From Paraburkholderia largidicola (GTDB taxonomy: Bacteria; Pseudomonadota; Gammaproteobacteria; Burkholderiales; Burkholderiaceae): a stretch of DNA of 64,000 bases. The stretch spans positions 2,418,001 to 2,482,000 of the forward strand of contig NZ_AP023175.1 in assembly GCF_013426895.1 (NCBI RefSeq), written 5' to 3'. The position numbers and the translations under genes are program-made. Shown in pieces: positions 28,609 through 37,462 of the stretch; position 1 is the stretch's first letter, and every line of letters begins with the position of its first letter. The notes below the pieces were generated by a model. That model was not told the origin of the DNA. It made no database searches and saw only the letters and a program-made list of their open reading frames with translations.

Positions 28609-29411
28609 TTTTTTGTCTGCGACGCTGGGTGGTTTGGTGGCTGCGGTAGCGGTTTGGTTTGCTTGTGTTTGCGCTGGCATCCGCGTGATGTTATTGGTTT
28701 GCTAGCGTTGCCCCTGTGCGGGGCGGCACCTACTTTTCTTTGCCGCCGCAAAGAAAAGTAGGCAAAAGAAAGCGGCTCACACCGCCAGTGCTTGTGTTTG
28801 CCTGAGGGCCCCCAAAGGGTCTTACGCTTCACACGGCAACCACGTGACCGACGTCCGTTGCCAGCGCTCTTGCAGTGCGCCTCACCCGCTTCGCGCACCC
28901 GAGTTACGTCACACCCCACCGGACATTCCGCTGCCGCCCAGGTGGCAAACTGTGTGTAGGCCGTAGTACCGCACCCGCCTCACTTCGGCCCCGACGCGAT
29001 GTGCCACCATGTAGGAGCGCTGCCCTATACGACGGCACGACCTACACACAGTTTGCCGCAATGCGGCCGAACGTGTTCGACAACACCGAATCATAGTGAG
29101 GCTATCTGAAGTAGGGGATGCGTTCATTCAAAGCGTTGGCAACGCACGCAAACAGATACGCTGCCGTATGGAGGATGGGGACGTTGGGGGCCCGTGGAAA
29201 AGAACAAGGGCTGGCGGTGTGAGCCGCTTTCTTTTGCCTACTTTTCTTTGCGGCGGCAAAGAAAAGTAGGTGCCGCCCCGCACAGGGGCGACGCTTGAAC
29301 GGGTAAGTCATAACGCCGAGGCCAGCGCAAACACAAGCAAACCAAACCAAACCAAACCGCTAGCGCAGCCACCAAACACAATCAAACCACCCAGCGTCGC
29401 AGACAAAAAAA
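28609..29411. repeat. Large imperfect palindromic repeat, copy E2 (complete)
   Basis: About 0.8 kb. The outer tips are near-perfect inverted repeats (TTTTTTGTCTGCGACGCTGG at the left, its complement at 29391-29411). Arm hairpins lie at 28729-28762 and 29237-29270, with the inner repeat at 28933-28960 and 29041-29057. The tips contain a variable number of GGTTT units. The 80-nt centre (28961-29040) matches E3 in the same orientation and E1 in reverse. It fills the whole gap between the ABC ATPase gene and the channel gene. I see no gene inside. Confidence 0.88.
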
Positions 29412-29412
29412 C

Positions 29413-30882
29413 TCAAAACGTCAGATCATGCAACTTCTTCATCCCATCCAGCAGCCATTGAAAAATCGACTGCTCCGACTGAGCAACAGGCGTCGGCGTC
29501 CCGAGCTTACCTAACGTATCCTGCCTCCTCGACAGCATCTCACACATCTGTCTGGCGACATCCGGCTTATCCTTGAGCAGCGGCGTCAAGTCCTCCTTCT
29601 TCAACTGATAAACAGTCGCCGACGTAAGCGCCGAAATGGTCACGCGCGCAGGCATGCCGGCCAGTAAGCCCGATTCCCCCAACGCATCACCCGGCCCAAG
29701 CCGCGTCACCTCGACAGGCCCAGACGCATCTTCAGCCACGACAGAAAGCACACCCGAATCGACAATGGTCAAATGGTCGAGCACGTTATCCGGCGTGACC
29801 ACGGTGTCACCACGCTCATATGAGCGACGCGAAAGCAAAGGCGCGAGACGCTGCAACTCTTCGGCCGTCAACGCGGCGAAAATGTCGACGCGCCGCAGCA
29901 GCGCGATACGCGGATCGGCTTGCGCAGCCAGCGAAGCAGACGACGCCACATAACCCGCGCCAAGCGGCCTCAGTTCGACACCCGCTGCCTGCAGCTGCCG
30001 GTAACACAGGTCATACAGTTCATTCGTGACGGCGAGCTTCTTGCTCATGTCATCGACATATGCGGTCGCCTCGTAGGTGACGGACATCGCGCTGCTACGC
30101 TTCACGATCGCATACGGCGCCGGGTCGGCAATCACCGCGCGCACACCCGCCAGCGCCCGTTCGAGTGCGGCCACCACCACGCTCGGGCGCGCTTCGGGCG
30201 TGATTTCCAGCATCAAGGTGACGCCGTGCAGCGACGGCGGCCGGCTGTTGTTCGTGATCTTTGCCTTCGCCGCAACGGCGTTGGGCACGATCACGATGTT
30301 GCCTTGCGAGGTCAGCAGATGCGTCGCGCGCCAGTTCATCTCCAGCACCTTGCCCTCGACGCCGTCGATGATCACCCAGTTGCCGATGTGATACGGCTCG
30401 GTCGTGTTGATCACGATGCCGGCAAACACGTCGCTGAGCGTGCTCTGGATCGCAAGACCCAGCACGATCGCGAGCGCGCCCGATGTCGCGACCAGCCCGC
30501 GCACCGGCAGTTCGAGCACGAAACCAAGCGCCGCGACGGCAGCCGCGAGAAACACCACCGCGCCGAACACGTCCGAGAAGAGCCGTTGACGGCGCCAGGT
30601 CTGCGGCAACAGCAGCGTGTCGAGCAAAAGGCTCAGCAGGCGCGCGCCCATCAGCCACCAGATGATTTCGAGCACCTGGCCCAGCACGTGCAACGGCGTC
30701 GAATCCGCATAGGGCGCCTGCGAGAACGGACTCAGGCCCGAGCCGAATAGCAGCGCGCTGAACGCGGCATAAATGCACAGGCGCACCAGCAGCCGCGCCA
30801 CTTCGTTTTTGGGTGTGGTGCAACGCCAGATCACGACATCGACTGCGACGAGCGCAAAGCCAAAAATCAGCGGATTGTTCAC
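29413..30882 (-). CDS. MscS-type mechanosensitive channel with C-terminal cyclic-nucleotide-binding domain
   Basis: 489 residues from GTG 30882, which has GGAG 6 nt upstream. Several N-terminal membrane helices lead to the MscS pore and beta domain (SGALAIVLGLAIQSTLSDVFAG; GNWVIIDGVEGKV; NIVIVPN). A cNMP-binding fold follows at about 340-460 (VVTPDNVLDHLTIVDSGVLSVV; LGPGDALGESGLL). The second-messenger domain suggests ligand-gated release of solutes. The stop codon sits 1 bp from the end of repeat E2. Confidence 0.92.
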   Translation of the reverse strand: MNNPLIFGFALVAVDVVIWRCTTPKNEVARLLVRLCIYAAFSALLFGSGLSPFSQAPYADSTPLHVLGQVLEIIWWLMGARLLSLLLDTLLLPQTWRRQRLFSDVFGAVVFLAAAVAALGFVLELPVRGLVATSGALAIVLGLAIQSTLSDVFAGIVINTTEPYHIGNWVIIDGVEGKVLEMNWRATHLLTSQGNIVIVPNAVAAKAKITNNSRPPSLHGVTLMLEITPEARPSVVVAALERALAGVRAVIADPAPYAIVKRSSAMSVTYEATAYVDDMSKKLAVTNELYDLCYRQLQAAGVELRPLGAGYVASSASLAAQADPRIALLRRVDIFAALTAEELQRLAPLLSRRSYERGDTVVTPDNVLDHLTIVDSGVLSVVAEDASGPVEVTRLGPGDALGESGLLAGMPARVTISALTSATVYQLKKEDLTPLLKDKPDVARQMCEMLSRRQDTLGKLGTPTPVAQSEQSIFQWLLDGMKKLHDLTF

Positions 30883-31109
30883 GCACACTCCATAGCGGGG
30901 TTGAACGGTCAAAGAGACGTGCAGGGCAGCAGGTTCAAATCGTCGTTGGCAGCCGCTGATTGCAACGGCTGTTTGCGACAGTAGCACGGCCTCGTGCAAC
31001 GCGGCGTCATGCCCAGTTCCATGACGCCGCGCGCCGCGCATTCAAGCCATTTTCTACGACATTTTTAATCGCGATGCAGCAGAGCGTACGTCGACTCCGG
31101 AACGCATCG

Positions 31110-31472
31110 TCACTTCACGTTGAACGAGTAGTCGCCGTGCGTGCGATGTCCGTCCGACGCCACCGCGACCCAGTGCACCGTGTATTTGCCCGCGGCCAGC
31201 GCAGGCGGCAGCGCGACGGACGCGACGCTCGGCTGCTGCGTATCGACCGTCGATTTCGCGGTGTTCACCGGCTTGCCCGCCGCATCCGTGACGGTCAACG
31301 AACTGAAGGCGGGTTCGAGCGGGCCATCGAACGTGATGGTCACCCTGGCGGGTGCTTCGACGGTCGTGCCCGCGCCGGGCTCCTGCTTTTGCGGAAACAC
31401 ATGAGCGAGCGCCGCGAGCGGCGTCAGCATGAGTGACAGCGCGAGGGCCGCCACGAGTCGTGTCGTGTTCAT
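31110..31472 (-). CDS. copC: CopC-domain periplasmic copper-binding protein
   Basis: 120 residues. The signal peptide is cleaved after AALA, exposing His24 as the mature N-terminus, as needed for the CopC histidine-brace copper site. A second ligand set appears in VASDGHRTHGDYSF. The Ig-like core contains VTITFDGPLEPAFSSLTV. It is the last of three minus-strand genes, 13 bp after the outer-membrane protein gene. No CopD partner is fused or adjacent. Confidence 0.9.
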   Translation of the reverse strand: MNTTRLVAALALSLMLTPLAALAHVFPQKQEPGAGTTVEAPARVTITFDGPLEPAFSSLTVTDAAGKPVNTAKSTVDTQQPSVASVALPPALAAGKYTVHWVAVASDGHRTHGDYSFNVK

Positions 31473-31485
31473 GGTGGTGTCCTCG

Positions 31486-32367
31486 TCAGGGGAAAAGCGG
31501 TTTGCCGATCGTCGTGGGCGCGATGTCGTCGAAGAACAGATGCGCCTGCACCAGCACGCCGACATGCGAGCCGCTCGCGTGATTCACGGGAATCTGCGCT
31601 TCGATGCCGAACTGCCCATAACGGTTGATCCAGATGACGCCGGGGTTGATCGTGCCCGTGGTTTGCCCCTGGCTGCGCGACAGCGGAATCTCGACGATGG
31701 GGATCAGGTTCGCAAGCGGTTGCGGCAAACCGACGTCGCGCACGTGCTGCTGCAGATAAGGCAGGCTGTACTGCACGGTCACGCCGTAGTTGAACGCGTT
31801 CGGCTGGCCCGCGCCCGTCGTGAACGCGGGGCCCGCTTCGCCCGTGATCGCGATGGGACGCAGATACGCGAGCGAATCGGGCAGGTCGCCGAAGCCCTTG
31901 CCGGCGAAGATCGTCGGCGAGATGGTCGAGAAGCTTTCGCCGATCGCGTGGCTGCCCGTGCCGCCCAGGTCCGCGTCGACGCCGACCGACGTCATGAACT
32001 CATGCGCTTCGTTGACGTACAGCAGGTACTTGAGGCCGACGCTGAAGTTGTCGAAGCCGTGCGCGGTCGGATTGTTCTGCCCGACGTACGCGCCGCCGAT
32101 CGATACCGCGAGGCGCGGCGTAATCAGCTTGTCGTATTCGAAGCTGAAGCTGTTGACGCTCTGGTCGCCATCGTCGCCGCGCACCCGCTGATGGCCGTAT
32201 TCCAGGTTGAGTTCGTCGCTGACGCCCGGATCGTCGACGGCCATCGTGGCGGGGAAAACGCGGTCGCCTGCAATGGAGTGCGCGTGAGACATGGACGGAA
32301 AGAGCAGGGCGGCGAGGATGCAGCCGGCGAGCGGCAGTGTGCCGCGCGCGAAGTGTCGGGTATTCAT
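31486..32367 (-). CDS. Exported beta-barrel-like protein in a copper-type operon
   Basis: 293 residues. The signal peptide is cleaved near SMSHA. The protein then alternates short beta segments with aromatic girdle residues (FSFEYDKLI; FSVGLKYLLYV; FNYGVTVQYSLPYL) and ends with IGKPLFP. This suggests an outer-membrane or secreted barrel. I do not recognise a named family. Its position between DUF2946 and CopC genes suggests a metal link, but that is inference. Confidence 0.75.
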   Translation of the reverse strand: MNTRHFARGTLPLAGCILAALLFPSMSHAHSIAGDRVFPATMAVDDPGVSDELNLEYGHQRVRGDDGDQSVNSFSFEYDKLITPRLAVSIGGAYVGQNNPTAHGFDNFSVGLKYLLYVNEAHEFMTSVGVDADLGGTGSHAIGESFSTISPTIFAGKGFGDLPDSLAYLRPIAITGEAGPAFTTGAGQPNAFNYGVTVQYSLPYLQQHVRDVGLPQPLANLIPIVEIPLSRSQGQTTGTINPGVIWINRYGQFGIEAQIPVNHASGSHVGVLVQAHLFFDDIAPTTIGKPLFP

Positions 32368-32480
32368 AGGTGTGATCCTGAGTGAGAGCGCGCGCCCGCC
32401 GCGTACGCGCCGGAAGGCGGTAACGCGGCGTGCGCGAAAACGGCAACGCCGTGACGGCGTTGCGGGTACGCGGGTTCGAC

Positions 32481-32867
32481 TCAGAGATGCACGGGGGGCG
32501 CGCGCGGCTGCGCGCTTTCGAACGGTGTGACGAGCGCGACGCTTTCGAAGCGAACCGCCACACGCTGCGTAATCGCGGCGACCGTCAGCGCAAACGTCGA
32601 CGGCGAGGCGGGCAGCACGGGAATGTGCGCGAGCAGGCTGCAATAGCCACACGCATGCCAGTGCGAGGCGAGCGTGTGCGTATTGCCGGCGTCGTCTTCC
32701 TGGGTTTCGGCGGGACTGGCCGTTTGCGCGGAACAGAGCGCGGCGGCGGGATCGTATGCGCCGCGGCTCGCCGCAATGGCCTGCGAGACGGTAGGTGCGA
32801 GCGCCGCCATCAGGATAGCGAGCAATCCGAGAATGCAGCCAATCTTCCGATGGAACCGGCTCGCCAT
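32481..32867 (-). CDS. DUF2946-type protein (copper-operon associated)
   Basis: 128 residues. The N-terminal helix (CILGLLAILMAALAPTVSQA) is followed by the family motif ASHWHACGYCSLL, whose His and Cys residues could bind metal, and then a second hydrophobic stretch. DUF2946 proteins often accompany copper-responsive outer-membrane genes. It is the first gene of the trio, with ATG at 32867. Confidence 0.8.
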   Translation of the reverse strand: MASRFHRKIGCILGLLAILMAALAPTVSQAIAASRGAYDPAAALCSAQTASPAETQEDDAGNTHTLASHWHACGYCSLLAHIPVLPASPSTFALTVAAITQRVAVRFESVALVTPFESAQPRAPPVHL

Positions 32868-33065
32868 GTTGATTGAAAACGTGTGTGGGATCCTGCGCGG
32901 ATTATGACATTGGCGCGGCATACGGTGCGGGCCCCGCCGCACATTCGCACATGAAAATCTTCGCGAAGCTGTCGATTTGCTGTCGCGCCGTTCGTCGTCT
33001 GTGTAGAACCGGGCAACCGCGCTTTTTATGCCCGGCATCTGACGACTTTGCACAGGAGAGCGGCA

Positions 33066-33419
33066 ATGAACTACGTGGATGGATTCGTGGTGGCAGTGAA
33101 GGCGGAGAATCGCGAGGTTTACCGCAAGCACGCCGAGACGGCAGCGGGCGTGTTCAAGGAGTACGGCGCGCTGAACGTCGTCGAGTGCTGGGGCGACGAC
33201 GTGCCCGAAGGCAAGCTCACGTCGTTCCCGCTGGCCGTCAAGCGTGAGCCGGACGAAGTGGTCGTGTTTTCGTGGGTCGTCTGGCCTTCGCGCGCGAAGC
33301 GCGACGAAGGCATGGGCAAGGTAATGGCCGATCCGCGTCTGCAACCCGATGTGATGACGATGCCGTTCGACGGCAAGCGGCTGATTTACGGCGGCTTCGA
33401 AGTGATCGTCGACATGTGA
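33066..33419 (+). CDS. DUF1428 family protein
   Basis: 117 residues of an alpha/beta-barrel dimer family. It starts MNYVDGFVVAVKAENREVYR and contains VVECWGDDVPEGKLTSFP, VVFSWVVWPSR and MPFDGKRLIYGGFE. Function is unknown. AGGAGAG lies before the ATG. It appears to be a single-gene unit. Confidence 0.93.
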   Translation: MNYVDGFVVAVKAENREVYRKHAETAAGVFKEYGALNVVECWGDDVPEGKLTSFPLAVKREPDEVVVFSWVVWPSRAKRDEGMGKVMADPRLQPDVMTMPFDGKRLIYGGFEVIVDM

Positions 33420-33435
33420 TGGGGTTCATCGAACG

Positions 33436-34782
33436 CTAAAGCGTTTCCGTGAACATGGGCGTCGTGCCGTCGCTGCTTTCATAGTACTCGGCGGACGCCT
33501 GCCCGCTCTGCGCGCCTTGCCCGAGCCGGATGATCGTGAAGCCGTGCATGTAGATCTTGTCCGCCTCTTTCAGCAGCACGTTTTGCAGCGCGGGCGGATT
33601 GACGATGCGCGGGTCCGGCGCGTTCTCCCGTCCGTCGACGATCACGGGCACCGCGCCATGGCCGATGCAGCGTCCGCGGTTCAATCCGAGGTACGGCTGA
33701 TAGATGCTCAGGTTGTGCTCGTGGCCCCAGAACCATGCGCTGACGGGCTGCTTCGCGGCCTGCGCGAAACGCTGGAAGCTCGCGAGCAGCTTCGGGTTGT
33801 GCGCGACGAGCTTGCCGCCCCTCTGCAGCGGTCCAATCTGCGACAGCGCGGAAAACAGCTGGTGATGCGAGAGCAGGATCGTCTTGCCGCTGAATTCGGC
33901 GATGCGCTCGACAATCCAGTCCTCTTCGTCCTGCTCGAGAAACGTGAGGACTTCCGTTCCGTGGAACGGGTCGTAGTCGTGCAGCCCAGTGTCCATCGCG
34001 ATGAACTGCCAGTCGTCGTTGCGCAGGCAGAAGAAGCTGGCGGGCTGAAGGCGAGCGTGATCGTTGAGCGTGTCGATCAGCCCGTAATAGCCGGCGCCGC
34101 CGGAGTACATGTCGTGGTTGCCCGAAAGCGTGTAGACGGGTACGTCCTTCGTGTTGCGCGAGAGCACGCTGTCGACGATGTTCCTGAAGTTCGCATCGCA
34201 TTCCTGAGGCGTGCCCGAATAGTAGATGTCGCCGAGATGAATCACGACGTCGGGGTTTTGCAGCGCTGCCTGCTTCAGCAGATCCACTGCGACGTCCGTT
34301 CCCGTGCCCCAGTCGGCGATCAGCGCGACCGTCGCGCCCCCTTTCAGCGGCACCGTGACGGGGCCGATGGCGGCCGCGCGCCGGTAGGGAATCGACGCGC
34401 GCTTGCCGTCCGGGCCGAAGAACTGCATGTAGCTCTCGATGACCTTGATCCACGCCGGATCGCAGACGTTGTAGCGCAGGTCGTTCTCAATGCTGTCCGC
34501 GCCTGCCGCGTCGCCGCGGGCGCGCGCTTCCATCAGCGCGAAGCCCATCTTCGCGCACGTCCAGGCGTCCTGCGCGACTTCGCCCGGCGCGACGTCGGGC
34601 AACGTCGATTGACCTTGCGACTTCAGCGACGCAATCGTCGCTGCCGCGTTGACGAGCGCGTTGTCCGTTCCAGGCCGCGAGGCGAGCGTCGCGGAAGGCG
34701 TCGTGCTGCGCACGACCTGATCGACGGCTGACTGGAACAGCGAGACGAATTGATCGCGGAAGCTGTCGGGTTCGGCGGCCAT
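33436..34782 (-). CDS. Calcineurin-like metallophosphoesterase
   Basis: 448 residues. The full set of dinuclear-metal motifs is visible: ADWGTGTD, HLGDIYYSG, SGNHDMY, LLSHHQ and WGHEHN. No signal peptide is seen, so it is probably cytosolic. The substrate cannot be told from sequence. ATG at 34782 is preceded by GGAGACC; ATG at 34794 is an alternative. The roughly 120-residue N-terminal helical part is not part of the catalytic fold. Confidence 0.9.
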   Translation of the reverse strand: MAAEPDSFRDQFVSLFQSAVDQVVRSTTPSATLASRPGTDNALVNAAATIASLKSQGQSTLPDVAPGEVAQDAWTCAKMGFALMEARARGDAAGADSIENDLRYNVCDPAWIKVIESYMQFFGPDGKRASIPYRRAAAIGPVTVPLKGGATVALIADWGTGTDVAVDLLKQAALQNPDVVIHLGDIYYSGTPQECDANFRNIVDSVLSRNTKDVPVYTLSGNHDMYSGGAGYYGLIDTLNDHARLQPASFFCLRNDDWQFIAMDTGLHDYDPFHGTEVLTFLEQDEEDWIVERIAEFSGKTILLSHHQLFSALSQIGPLQRGGKLVAHNPKLLASFQRFAQAAKQPVSAWFWGHEHNLSIYQPYLGLNRGRCIGHGAVPVIVDGRENAPDPRIVNPPALQNVLLKEADKIYMHGFTIIRLGQGAQSGQASAEYYESSDGTTPMFTETL

Positions 34783-34969
34783 GGCGGTCTCCATTGATCG
34801 GATTGGCACAATCCGGTTTGCATATTGCGGCTTGTCGAATCGAATGCGAAAGCCGGGAGTAATGTTCGCGGTATTGAAGCTTAAAGCTTGAAACGGTCGG
34901 CACGCTAAAGGATCATTTCAGCTAACACCAAGACGATTGGCTCAACACAATTTGCATGAAAGGCAATGC

Positions 34970-35692
34970 GTGATCCGATATAGCCGGGCATTTTTCGAAT
35001 TGCAATGGCGTTTTGCGGAGCGTGTCGCCGCTGTGTCGGGCATGCCGCTCGAGCGGGCGCTGCTGGATTACACCAATTTCTATATCCGCTTTGGACTCGG
35101 CCGCGAATTCGATCCTAAGGACGCTGTGTGGCAAATGTATATCGACGGTTTGAGAAATGCGCTTGAGCCGGCGGAGTGGACATGGCGTTTCTATCTCACC
35201 TGCGAGCCTGTGCCGCCGCCTTCGTTACTTGCTACTTTTGGCTGCTTTTCTTTCTCGGATGCGGGCGATGATTCCATTCGCCTGCATTTCGCCAATGCGG
35301 AATCGATTGACTGCTCGCCATTGAGCCATGAACGCGTCGGTGCGAGACGCGCCGAATTGCGCGCGCTATTCGATCATGTGCGCCAGACGCGTCCCGCTAT
35401 GCAACGCGTATTGGGTACTTCGTGGCTTTACAATTTGCCCGCTTATCGCAGGCTATTTCCAGCGGCTTATGTGGAAACGGCGCGCGAATTGGCTTCGCGA
35501 TTTCAGAACATGCCGCTATGGGGGCAATTCCTCGACCGGCACGGCAACGTGCGGGCAGACATGCAGACGTGGTTTCTCGAACGCATCGCGCGGCAAGCCG
35601 GCATGGCCGATCTCAAGCAGTGTTTCCCGTTCCGGGCGCTCGCCGTCGATGCGCCCATGGCGGTGTTCGACGGCTTCTATCACGCGCGCTGA
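34970..35692 (+). CDS. Conserved hypothetical protein
   Basis: About 240 residues from GTG 34970 (AAAGG upstream); a TTG at 34937 is also possible. It is soluble and rich in aromatic residues, with blocks DYTNFYIRFGLGREFDP, LGTSWLYNLPAYRRLFP and GQFLDRHGNVR. No domain is recognised. Codon use is less GC-extreme than in its neighbours. Confidence 0.7.
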   Translation: MIRYSRAFFELQWRFAERVAAVSGMPLERALLDYTNFYIRFGLGREFDPKDAVWQMYIDGLRNALEPAEWTWRFYLTCEPVPPPSLLATFGCFSFSDAGDDSIRLHFANAESIDCSPLSHERVGARRAELRALFDHVRQTRPAMQRVLGTSWLYNLPAYRRLFPAAYVETARELASRFQNMPLWGQFLDRHGNVRADMQTWFLERIARQAGMADLKQCFPFRALAVDAPMAVFDGFYHAR

Positions 35693-35788
35693 TTCCCACG
35701 CGCCACGCAAACCACGCAACGCATTCAAGCTTTTCGCGCCGCTGCCGATAACGTGTGTGGCCGTCCCTCCTGCAAAGCCCTATCAAAG

Positions 35789-36088
35789 ATGCGTGTGTCC
35801 AAGACCGAGTCCGTACTGCTCTCCGTTGCCGTGTTCGCTGTCGTCAGTTTCAGCGGCTGGCTCCAGAGCGAAATGAAGCACGCCGCGCGTGAGCGCAACC
35901 GGCACGACATCGGCACGATCGTCGATGCGGCCTGCGCGAGCCTGAACGCCGCCGAGCTCGAATCCAGCGACAACGGCCAGCTGCAATGCGGCACGATCGC
36001 GCATGAAGCGCCTCGCCAGGCGTCCGAGGCGCCCGAGGCGTTGACGGCAGCCGCGACGGGCGCCGCATCGACGGTTCCCAATCCTTAA
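35789..36088 (+). CDS. Small single-helix membrane protein, unknown
   Basis: 99 residues from ATG 35789. One membrane helix near residues 8-25 (LLSVAVFAVVSFSGWL) is followed by a charged segment and an Ala/Glu-rich tail. Two cysteines (CASLN and QCGTI) could pair if the tail is periplasmic. No family is recognised. Confidence 0.5.
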   Translation: MRVSKTESVLLSVAVFAVVSFSGWLQSEMKHAARERNRHDIGTIVDAACASLNAAELESSDNGQLQCGTIAHEAPRQASEAPEALTAAATGAASTVPNP

Positions 36089-36162
36089 GCGCTTTTGCCA
36101 GGCGCGCTACGCTGCGCGACGTGCGCGACGAAGCTGCGCAGCCAGCACTGATGCGGCTTTCA

Positions 36163-36198
36163 TCGACAATACCTCACACGCTGATATACTAAATACGT
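36163..36198 (+). promoter_or_regulatory. Predicted promoter and operator-like motif upstream of the first GntR gene (site A)
   Basis: TCGACA (36163-36168) and TATACT (36185-36190), 16 bp apart, form a good sigma70-type promoter. The motif TGATATACTAAATAC overlaps the -10 and resembles sites B-D of the oxalate module. Only the left half fits the palindromic consensus. Confidence 0.5.
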
Positions 36199-36312
36199 TC
36201 ACAGTCCGCGTGACGATGAAGGCAGTAGACGGCGCGGATACGGGAGCGGCGCGGTTGCGCCGTTCGAGCCAACTACGGTGCTCACTCGCACCGACCGGAT
36301 CAGAGGCGATGC

Positions 36313-37032
36313 ATGTCGTCAGAACTTGACAGTCAGCCAGCGGCCACGCCGTTCACCCTGTCACTGCAACCCATCGGGACGAGCGCCAGTCTGCGCGATC
36401 GCGCGTACGCGATGCTGCGCGCGGCAATCGCCGATGCCGATATCTATGCGTCGCGCGACGAAATACGCCTCGACGACCGCGCGCTGAGCGAATCGCTGGG
36501 CGTGAGCCGCACGCCTGTGCGCGAGGCGATGACGCTGCTCGAACAGGAAGGCTTCGTGCGCACGATCCCGCGCCGGGGCATTTACATCGTGCGCAAGAGC
36601 AAGCGTGAGATCGTCGAGATGGTCCAGATGTGGGCCGCGCTGGAAAGCATGGCGGCGCGGCTCGCCACGCTGCACGCAACCGACGAAGAGATCGCGCGGC
36701 TGCGTCACATGTTCGACCAGTTCCGCGATTCGACGCCAGCCGAACATATCGCCGAGTACTCGGATGCGAACATTGCGTTCCATCAGGCAATCGTCGAACT
36801 GTCGAAGTCGCAGATCATTCTCGACACGATCAAGAACATCTTCATTCACGTGCGCGCAATCCGTCGCATGACGATTTCGCAGAGCGACCGCGCGTCGCGC
36901 TCGATCGTCGATCACCTGCGCATCATCGAAGCACTGGAAAAACGCGACACCGAACTCGCGGAACGTCTGGTGCGCCAGCACTCGCTCGACCTCGCCGCCT
37001 TCATCGAAGCAAATTGCGATTTTCTCGATTGA
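36313..37032 (+). CDS. GntR/FCD-family transcriptional regulator (paralogue 1)
   Basis: 239 residues. A winged-helix DNA-binding domain (about 25-95, with SESLGVSRTPVREAMTLLEQ) is followed by an FCD ligand domain with metal-type residues H157, H179, H201 and H223. It precedes the oxlT-type transporter on the same strand and is closely similar along its length to the regulator at 39670-40389. It probably controls the oxalate genes; oxalate or oxalyl-CoA sensing is inference from context. Confidence 0.93.
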   Translation: MSSELDSQPAATPFTLSLQPIGTSASLRDRAYAMLRAAIADADIYASRDEIRLDDRALSESLGVSRTPVREAMTLLEQEGFVRTIPRRGIYIVRKSKREIVEMVQMWAALESMAARLATLHATDEEIARLRHMFDQFRDSTPAEHIAEYSDANIAFHQAIVELSKSQIILDTIKNIFIHVRAIRRMTISQSDRASRSIVDHLRIIEALEKRDTELAERLVRQHSLDLAAFIEANCDFLD

Positions 37033-37462
37033 GAGCAGTCGCTTCTCCCTGATCTACCGCGGACATCCGTTCACGGATGTCCGCATCTTCCCTCATTGCC
37101 AACCGGCGCGCTTCCCTGCGCGCCCCGCGTCATCGCATTCATAAACGATCGCGAATACATTCGATAAGTTTCTTTAATTATTCCCAATCCGGTGCGTGCT
37201 CTTACGATGGGTCAGCCCGGATGCGTCCTGATTTAAGGGTTAACACGTGCAATGAGCGTTTTTAAGCGCACTGCATTCGGGAAAATCCGCAGGCTGCTGG
37301 AATAAAAATGTAAAGACTGAAACCTGTTTGAATGGTTAACTACACAGGTCTGTCGAAAGTCCCCAGCGCCGGGTAGAAGAAAACAGCAAGGCGGATGCGG
37401 GCAGCGTGATGACCGATTGCGCCGCCAGCATCGAAAACACTAGAAATGCGGAGACGATGCTC
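37033..37462. other. Spacer/leader between the GntR gene and the oxalate transporter gene
   Basis: 430 bp, AT-rich at 37135-37360. No gene is supported. The transporter promoter and perhaps a long 5' leader should be here. I did not find a good copy of the TGATATAC motif. Confidence 0.5.

Noticed and set aside
28594..28680. N-terminal extension of the ABC ATPase
   Set aside because: The added residues are encoded by repeat E2; the family-like protein starts at ATG 28593.
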